NCBI RefSeq assembly: GCF_051014685.1
Contig: NW_027479056.1
Span: 124,001-188,000 of the forward strand
DNA length: 64,000 nucleotides
Direction: 5' to 3'
Source of the DNA: Ptiloglossa arizonensis
Taxonomy: Eukaryota; Arthropoda; Insecta; Hymenoptera; Colletidae
In this document: positions 57,301 through 64,000 of the stretch, piece after piece
Layout of the letters: each line of letters opens with the position of its first letter
Numbering within the stretch: position 1 is the stretch's first letter
The notes under the pieces: model-generated
What the model saw: the letters and a program-made list of their open reading frames with translations, nothing else
Database searches by the model: none
Told to the model about the DNA's origin: nothing
Program-made: the position numbers and the translations under genes

Positions 57301-58359
57301 CGGTATACGTTATGCGTTATACGCTATACGTTATGCGTTATAGGATATACGTTATACGTTATAAGTTATACGTTATACGTTGTACGTTATACGTTATACG
57401 TTATACGTTATACGTTATACGTTATACGTTATACGTTATACGTTATACGTTATACGTTACACGTTATACGTTACACGTTATACGTTACACGTTATACGTT
57501 ATACGTTATACGTTATAAGTTATACGTTATACGTTATAAGTTATACGTTATACGTTAGACGTTACACGTTATACGTTATACGTTATACGTTATACGTTAT
57601 ACGTTATACTTTATACGTTATACGTTATACGTTATACGTTATACGTTATACGGTATACGTTATGCGTTATACCCTATACGTTATACGTTATACGTTATAC
57701 GTTATACGTTATACGTTATACGTTAAACGTTAGACGTTATATGTTGTACGTTATACGTTGTACGTTATACGTTATATGTAATATGTATTACGTTATACGT
57801 TATACGCTATACGTTATACGTTACACGTTATACGTTATACGTTATGCGTTATACGTTATACGTTATACGTTATACGTTATACTTTATACGTTACACGTTA
57901 TACGTTATACGTTATACGTTATACGTTATACGTTATACGTTATACGTTATACGTTATACGTTATACGTTATACGTTATACGTTATACGTTATACGTTATG
58001 CGTTATAGGATATACGTTGTACGTTATACGTTGTACGTTATACGTTATACGTTATACGTTATACGTTATACGTTATACGTTATACGTTATACGTTATACG
58101 TTATACGTTATACGTTATACGTTATACGTTATACGTTATACGTTATACGTTATACGTTATACGTTATACGTTATACGTTATACGTTATACGTTATACGTT
58201 ATACGTTATACGTTATACGTTATACGTTATACGTTATACGTTATACGTTATACGTTATACGTTATACGTTATACGTTATACGTTATACGTTATACGTTAT
58301 ACGTTATACGTTATACGTTATACGTTATACGTTATACGTTATACGTTATACGTTATACG
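56498..58359 (+). repeat. 13,923-bp-offset duplication, right copy
   Basis: It matches 42575-44429 (TTCTACG block 56960, cassette E 57093 and 57303, cassette F 57723). The closing pure run is 46 units against 45, then cassette F starts at 58360. The right copy overlaps the end of the 2.64-kb tandem duplication, so the segment has been copied at least twice. Confidence 0.9.
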
Positions 58360-61200
58360 TTAAACGTTAGACGTTATATGTTATACGTTATACGTTGTAC
58401 GTTATACGTTTTATGTAATATGTATTACGTTATACGTTATACGCTATACGTTATACGTTACACGTTATACGTTATACGTTATACGTTCTACGTTATACGT
58501 TATACGTTATACGTTATACGTTATACGTTATTCGTTATACATTATACGTTATAGGTTATACGTTATACGTTATACGTTATACGTTATACGTTATACGTTA
58601 TACGTTCTACGTTCTACGTTCTACGTTCTACGGTATACGTTATACGTTATACGTTATACGTTATACGTTATACGTTATACGTTATACGTTATACGTTATT
58701 CGTTATACGTTATACGTTATAGGTTATACGTTATACGTTATACGTTATACGTTATACGTTATACGTTATACGTTATACGTTATACGTTATACGTTATACG
58801 ATATACATTATACGTTATACGTTATGCGTTATAGGATATACGTTGTACGTTATACGATGTACGTTCTACGTTATACGTTATACGTTATACGTTATACGTT
58901 ATACGTTATACGTTATACGTTATACGTTATACGTTAAACGTTACACGTTATACGTTATACGTTATACGTTGTACGTTATACGTTATATGTAATATTTAAT
59001 ACGTTATACGTTATACGTTATACGTTATACGTTATATGTTATACGATATACGTTATGCGTTATATGTTAGACGATATAGTTTATACGTAATACGTTACAC
59101 GTTATACGTTATACGTTATACGTTTTACGTTATACGTTATACGTTATACGTTATATGTTATACGTTATACGTTATACGTTATACGTTACACGTTACACGT
59201 TATACGTTATACGTTATACGTTATACGTTATACGTTATACGTTATATGTAATATGTAATACGTTATACGTTATACGTTATACGTTATACGTTATACGTTA
59301 TACGTTATACGTTATACGATATACGTTATGCGTTATATGTTAGACGATATAGTTTATACGTAATACGTTATACGTTATACGTTATACGTTATACGTTATA
59401 CGTTATACGTTATACGTTATACGTTACACGTTATACGTTATACGTTATACGTTATAAGTTATACGTTATACGTTATACGTTATACGTTATACGTTATACG
59501 TTAGACGTTACACGTTACACGTTATACGTTATACGTTATACGTTATACGTTATACGTTATACGTTATACGTTATACGTTATAGGTTATACGTTATACGTT
59601 ATACGTTATACGTTATACGGTATACGTTATAGGTCATACCTTATACGTGATACGTCATACGTTATACGTTATACGTTATACGTTATACGTTATACGTTAT
59701 ACGTTATACGTTATACGTTATACGTTATACGTTATACGTTATACGTTATACGTTATACGTTATACGTTATACGTTATACGTTATACGTTATACGTTATAC
59801 CTTATACGTTATACGTAATACGTTATACGTTATACGTTATACGTTATACGTTATACGTTATACGTTATACGTTATACGTTATACGTTATACGTTATACGT
59901 TATACGTTATACGTTATACGTTATACGTTATACGTTATACGTTATACGTTATACGTTATACGTTCTACGTTCTACGTTCTACGTTATACGTTATACGTTA
60001 TACGTTATGCGTTCTACGTTCTACGTTCTACGTTCTACGTTCTACGTTCTACGTTATACGTTATACGTTATACGTTATACGTTATACGTTATACGTTATA
60101 CGCTATACGTTATACGCTATACGTTATACGTTATACGTTATACGTTATACGTTATACGTTATACGTTATACGTTATACGTTATACGTTATACGTTATACG
60201 TTATACGTTATACGTTATACGTTACACGTTATACGTTATACGTTCTACGTTATACGTTATACGTTATACGTTATACGTTATACGTTATACGTTATACGTT
60301 ATACGTTATACTTTATACGTTATACGTTATACGTTATACGTTATACGTTATACGTTATACGTTATACGTCATACGATATACGTTATACGTTATACGTTAT
60401 GCGTTATAGTATATACGTTGTACGTTATACGTTGTACGTTATACGTTATACTTTATACGTTATACGTTATACGTTATACGTTATACGTTATACGGTATAC
60501 GATATGCGTTATACCCTATACGTTATACGTTATACGTTATACGTTATACGTTATACGTTATACGTTAAACGTTCGACGTTATATGTTGTACGTTATACGT
60601 TGTACGTTATACGTTATATGTAATATGTATTACGTTATACGTTATACGCTATACGTTATACGTTACACGTTATACGTTATACGTTATGCGTTATACGTTA
60701 TACGTTATACGTTATACGTTATACTTTATACGTTATACGTTATACGTTATACGTTATACGTTATACGTTATACGTTATACGTTATACGTTATACGTTATA
60801 CGTTATACGTTATACGTTATGCGTTATAGGATATACGTTGTACGTTATACGTTGTACGTTATACGTTATACGTTGTACGTTATACGATGTACGTTCTACG
60901 TTATACGTTATACGTTATACGTTATACGTTATACGTTATACGTTATACGTTATACGTTATACGTTATACGTTATACGTTATACGTTATACGTTATACGTT
61001 ATACGTTATACGTTATACGTTATACGTTATACGTTATACGTTATACGTTATACGTTCTACGTTCTACGTTCTACGTTCTACGTTATACGTTATACGTTAT
61101 ACGTTATACGTTATACGTTATACGTTATACGTTATACGTTATACGTTATACGTTATACGTTATACGTTATACGTTATACGTTATACGTTATACGTTATAC
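58360..61200 (+). repeat. ~10.4-kb-offset duplication, right copy
   Basis: It matches 47979-50850 (F 58360, TTCTACG 58605, G 59046 and 59319, D 59627, TTCTACG 59963, F 60565, TTCTACG 61055). A G-to-A change at 58541 (TTATACA) is private to this copy. It ends at GTATACG near 61201, where the 595-bp duplication begins. Confidence 0.9.
59963..60053 (+). repeat. TTCTACG block (3+6 units)
   Basis: Three TTCTACG, three TTATACG, TTATGCG, six TTCTACG; copy of 49554 without its TTCTATG change. Confidence 0.92.
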
Positions 61201-61201
61201 G

Positions 61202-62100
61202 GTATACGTTATAGGTCATACCTTATACGTGATACGTCATACGTTATACGTTATACGTTATACGTTATACGTTATGCGTTATAGGATATACGTTGTACGT
61301 TATACGATGTACGTTCTACGTTATACGTTATACGTTATACGTTATACGTTATACGTTATACGTTATACGTTATACGTTATACGTTATACGTTATACGTTA
61401 TACGTTATACGTTAAGCGTTAGACGTTATATGTTATACGTTATACGTTGTACGTTATACGTTATATGTAATATTTTATACGTTATACGTTATACGTTATA
61501 TGTAATATTTTATACGTTATACGTTATACGTTATACGTTATACGTTATACGTTATACGTTATACGTTATACGTTATACGTTATACGTTATAGTTTATACG
61601 TAATACGTTATACGTTATACGTTATACGTTATACGTTTTACGTTATACGTTATACGTTATACGTTATATGTTATACGTTATACGTTATACGTTATACGTT
61701 ACACGTTATACGTTATACGTTATACGTTATACGTTATACGTTATACGTTATACGTTATACGTTATACGTTATACGTTATACGTTATACGTTATACGGTAT
61801 ACGTTATAGGTCATACCTTATACGTGATACGTCATACGTTATACGTTATACGTTATACGTTATACGTTATGCGTTATAGGATATACGTTGTACGTTATAC
61901 GATGTACGTTCTACGTTATACGTTATACGTTATACGTTATACGTTATACGTTATACGTTATACGTTATACGTTATACGTTATACGTTATACGTTATACGT
62001 TATACGTTAAGCGTTAGACGTTATATGTTATACGTTATACGTTGTACGTTATACGTTATATGTAATATTTTATACGTTATACGTTATACGTTATATGTAA
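61202..62100 (+). repeat. 595-bp tandem duplication (right)
   Basis: GTATACG-TTATACG-TTATAGG leading into cassette D (61209 and 61804), then TTATGCG, TTATAGG, TTGTACG-TTATACG-ATGTACG-TTCTACG and the F relative (61412 and 62007) recur at 595 bp (85 units). TTATATG-TAATATT-TTATACG follows twice within each copy. Confidence 0.9.
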
Positions 62101-62356
62101 TATTTTATACGTTATACGTTATACGTTATACGTTATACGTTATATGTTATACGATATACGTTATGCGTTATATGTTATACGTTATACGTTATACGTTATA
62201 CGTTATACGTTATACGTTATACGTTATACGTTATACGTTACACGTTATACGTTATACGGTATACGTTATGCGTTATACGCTATACGTTATGCGTTACAGG
62301 ATATACGTTATGCGTTATAGTATATACGTTGTACGTTATACGTTATACGTTATACG

Positions 62357-62453
62357 TTCTACGTTCTACGTTCTACGTTATACGTTATACGTTATACGTT
62401 CTACGTTCTACGTTCTACGTTCTACGTTTACGTTCTACGTTCTACGTTCTACG
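62357..62453 (+). repeat. TTCTACG block (3+4+3 units) with a 6-bp unit
   Basis: Three TTCTACG, three TTATACG, four TTCTACG, TTTACG (62427-62432), three TTCTACG. The copy at 51535 has eight full TTCTACG in the second run, so here one unit lost a C. Later cassette E spacing (51437 to 63175) is one short of a multiple of 7, as expected. Confidence 0.9.
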
Positions 62454-62495
62454 TTATACGTTATACGTTATACGTTATACGTTATACGTTATACG

Positions 62496-64000
62496 TTAGA
62501 CGTTACACGTTACACGTTATACGTTATACGTTATACGTTATACGTTATACGTTATACGTTATACGTTATACGTTCTACGTTCTACGTTCTACGTTCTACG
62601 TTCTACGTTCTACGTTATACGTTATACGTTATACGTTATACGTTATACGTTATACGTTATACGTTATACGTTACACGCTATACGTTATACGTTATACGTT
62701 ATACGTTATACGTTATACGTTATTCGTTATACGTTATACGTTATACGCTATACGTTATACGTTATACGTTATACGTTATACGTTATACGTTATACGTTAC
62801 ACGTTATAAGTTACACGTTATACGTTACACGTTATACGTTACACGTTATACGTTATACGTTATACGTTATACGTTATACGTTATACGTTATACGTTATAC
62901 GTTATACGTTATACGTTATACGTTATACCTTATACGTTATACGTAATACGTTATACGTTATACGTTATACGTTATACGTTATACGTTATACGTTACACGT
63001 TATACGTTATACGTTATACGTTATACGTTATACGTAATACGTTCTACGTTCTACGTTCTACGTTATACGTTATACGTTATACGTTCTACGTTCTACGTTC
63101 TACGTTCTACGTTCTACGTTCTACGTTCTACGTTCTACGTTCTACGTTATACGTTATACGTTATACGTTATACGGTATACGTTATGCGGTATACGCTATA
63201 CGTTATGCGTTATAGGATATACGTTATGCGTTATAGGATATACGTTATACGTTATACGTTGTACGTTATACGTTATACGTTATACGTTATACGTTATACG
63301 TTATACGTTATACGTTATACGTTATACGTTATACGTTATACGTTATACGTTATACGTTATACGTTATACGTTATACATTATACGTTATACGTTATACGTT
63401 ATACGTTATACGTTATACGTTATACGTTATACGTTATAAGTTATACGTTAGACGTTACACGTTACACGTTATACGTTATACGTTATACGTTATACGTTAT
63501 ACGTTATACGTTATACGTTATACGTTCTACGTTCTACGTTCTACGTTCTACGTTCTACGTTCTACGTTATACGTTATACGTTATACGTTATACGTTATAC
63601 GTTATACGTTATACGTTATACGTTACACGCTATACGTTATACGTTATACGTTATACGTTATACGTTATACGTTATTCGTTATACGTTATACGTTATACGC
63701 TATACGTTATACGTTATACGTTATACGTTATACGTTATACGTTATACGTTACACGTTATAAGTTACACGTTATACGTTACACGTTATACGTTACACGTTA
63801 TACGTTATACGTTATACGTTATACGTTATACGTTATACGTTATACGTTATACGTTATACGTTATACGTTATACGTTATACCTTATACGTTATACGTAATA
63901 CGTTATACGTTATACGTTATACGTTATACGTTATACGTTATACGTTACACGTTATACGTTATACGTTATACGTTATACGTTATACGTAATACGTTCTACG
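62496..64000 (+). repeat. 952-bp tandem repeat, copy 1 and partial copy 2
   Basis: TTAGACG-TTACACG-TTACACG starts at 62496 and 63448; the six-unit TTCTACG run lies at 62573 and 63525; the 3+9 block starts at 63042 and, cut by the window edge, at 63994. The offset is 952 bp (136 units). The unit is the same material as 53775-54.7 kb. The longer cassette E at 63175 closes copy 1. Confidence 0.92.
63042..63146 (+). repeat. TTCTACG block (3+9 units)
   Basis: Three TTCTACG, three TTATACG, nine TTCTACG; fourth copy of this form in the right half. Confidence 0.92.

Larger units (their letters stand above)
17798..57365 (+). repeat. Cassette E family: GTATACG-TTATGCG group
   Basis: About 63 bp: GTATACG, TTATGCG, TTATACG, CTATACG, TTATGCG, TTATAGG, ATATACG, TTATACG, TTATAAG. 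Copies start at 17798, 28607, 29223, 29650, 30063, 32457, 32891, 33080, 33255, 33696, 34662, 36503, 36937, 39523, 39950, 41994, 43380, 44430, 44801, 46845 and 57303. A longer relative, with GTATACG replacing the third unit and a second TTATGCG-TTATAGG-ATATACG, starts at 29013, 30343, 36286, 39334, 43170, 54454, 57093 and 63175. A form with TTACAGG starts at 51437, 52935, 55581 and 62259. TTATGCG supplies ATG codons that look like starts. Confidence 0.88.
3057..61838 (+). repeat. Cassette D family: GGTCATACC group, three ordered subtypes
   Basis: A 35-bp group: TTATAGG, TCATACC, a variable unit, TGATACG (or TGCTACG), TCATACG. With TTCTTCG as the variable unit it starts at 3057, 4632, 5171, 6186 and 6844. 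With TTATTCG it starts at 16167, 18983, 21680, 25791 and 27921; a one-base-shorter form (TATTCG) starts at 13145. With TTATACG it starts at 49239, 51304 (with TGCTACG), 59627, 61209 and 61804. Sixteen copies, with the subtypes in left-to-right order. The GTG spanning units three and four accounts for several false starts. Confidence 0.9.
38459..62070 (+). repeat. Cassette F family: TTAAACG or TTAAGCG with TTATATG-TAATATG
   Basis: About 70 bp: TTAAACG, TTAGACG, TTATATG, TTGTACG, TTATACG, TTGTACG, TTATACG, TTATATG, TAATATG, TATTACG. TTAAACG copies start at 38459, 41553, 43800, 46404, 47496, 47979, 50156 (second unit TTCGACG), 52137, 54783, 57723, 58360 and 60565 (TTCGACG). TTAAGCG relatives start at 50863, 53068, 53411, 55707, 56050, 61412 and 62007, the last two ending in a TTT-containing unit. 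Absent before 38.4 kb. Confidence 0.88.
48665..62185 (+). repeat. Cassette G family: ATATACG-TTATGCG...ATATAGT group
   Basis: About 49 bp: ATATACG, TTATGCG, TTATATG, TTAGACG, ATATAGT, TTATACG, TAATACG. Copies start at 48665, 48938, 51003, 52620, 55266, 59046 and 59319. A partial copy without the TTAGACG-ATATAGT units starts near 62154, and a lone TTATAGT-TTATACG-TAATACG remnant lies near 61589. Seen only in the last 16 kb. Confidence 0.85.
1..64000 (+). repeat. 7-bp satellite array, unit TTATACG
   Basis: The entire window consists of head-to-tail TTATACG units in a single orientation, roughly 9,100 of them. Unit composition is 3 T, 2 A, 1 C, 1 G (about 29% GC), with one CpG inside one ACGT tetramer per unit and one TATA per unit. 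Most units are exact; variants are mainly single substitutions such as TTGTACG, TTACACG, TCATACG, CTATACG, TAATACG, ATATACG, TTATATG, TTATACA and TTCTACG. No inverted segment and no unrelated insert is visible. The array runs off both edges. Three units make 21 bp, two helical turns at 10.5 bp per turn. No gene is supported on either strand: + frames are open by composition and - frames stop every 21 bp. Confidence 0.99.
48001..64000 (+). repeat. Right satellite domain, part 2
   Basis: Cassette G appears only here, and cassette D returns in its third subtype. The region is largely made of copies of itself and of 42.6-44.4 kb: offsets near 10,381-10,416 bp, 2,639-2,646 bp, 952 bp and 595 bp, plus the 13,923-bp copy. 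The array continues past the right edge in the middle of a TTCTACG block. Confidence 0.8.

Noticed and set aside
1..64000. Telomeric repeat
   Set aside because: The unit has one G and one C and lacks the G-rich strand asymmetry of known telomere repeats such as TTAGGG or TTTAGGG. Interspersed variants and higher-order duplications are also atypical of a chromosome end.
1..64000. CRISPR array
   Set aside because: There are no unique spacers between constant repeats; the repeat unit is 7 bp and contiguous.
1..64000. Promoters suggested by a TATA every 7 bp
   Set aside because: TATA is part of every unit, so its presence carries no information. No other promoter element or gene is present.
1..64000. 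Pure assembly or simulation artefact
   Set aside because: It cannot be excluded without reads, but consistent cassette lineages, private mutations between copies and coherent register arithmetic are hard to explain as random consensus errors. Individual duplications could still be assembly errors.
1..64000. Match to the known 7-bp satellites of Drosophila virilis (AAACTAC family)
   Set aside because: No rotation of TTATACG or CGTATAA equals those units or differs from them by one base, so unit length alone is not evidence of relationship.

Overview
The whole window is one simple-sequence satellite. From the first base to the last it is a head-to-tail array of the 7-bp unit TTATACG (reverse complement CGTATAA), about 9,100 units, with no unrelated sequence anywhere. 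I find no protein-coding gene, rRNA, tRNA, CRISPR array, transposon or conventional promoter or terminator. Both window edges lie inside the array, so the real array is longer than 64 kb. A tract this long, AT-rich and built of a heptamer fits eukaryotic heterochromatin (centromeric, pericentromeric, subtelomeric or sex-chromosome satellite) in a long-read assembly. It does not look bacterial. I do not recognise the unit as belonging to a named species and do not assign one.

The + strand is open in all three frames because none of the seven codons of the 21-bp cycle is a stop; every frame reads the same heptapeptide, YTLYVIR. The - strand meets TAA every 21 bp in every frame. All long open frames, including one of about 1,450 codons at 43818-48173, follow from this and are not genes. 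They begin at variant units that create ATG, TTG or GTG and end at variants that create TAA or TAG.

The information is in the variant units, which form recurring cassettes. I name them A to H here: A (TTAGACG-TTACACG-TTATATG, left half), B (the GAATATACG group, left half), C (the ATTCG 35-bp group, 1.9-31.5 kb), D (the GGTCATACC group, three subtypes ordered along the window), E (GTATACG-TTATGCG, mostly 28.6-47 kb), F (TTAAACG/TTAAGCG plus TTATATG-TAATATG, from 38.4 kb), G (ATATACG...ATATAGT, from 48.6 kb) and H (runs of TTCTACG, one at 18.0 kb and then from 28.9 kb).

Layout: 1-12.5 kb, left domain with 98-, 224-, 329-, 469-, 595- and ~1,673-bp local duplications; 12.5-28.6 kb, left domain organised in 5.8-, 4.1- and 2.1-kb duplications, each marked by an 8+8 bp phase-breaking pair; 28.6-38.4 kb, a transition zone mixing left and right cassettes; 38.4-48 kb, right domain with a 4,851-bp duplication and the longest TTCTACG blocks; 48-64 kb, right domain with ~10.4-kb, 2.64-kb, 952-bp and 595-bp duplications. 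The 7-bp register can be followed through the whole window: distances between like cassettes are multiples of 7 except for the roughly fifteen short indels I list, and their sum explains every remainder I checked. All positions and counts were read by eye.
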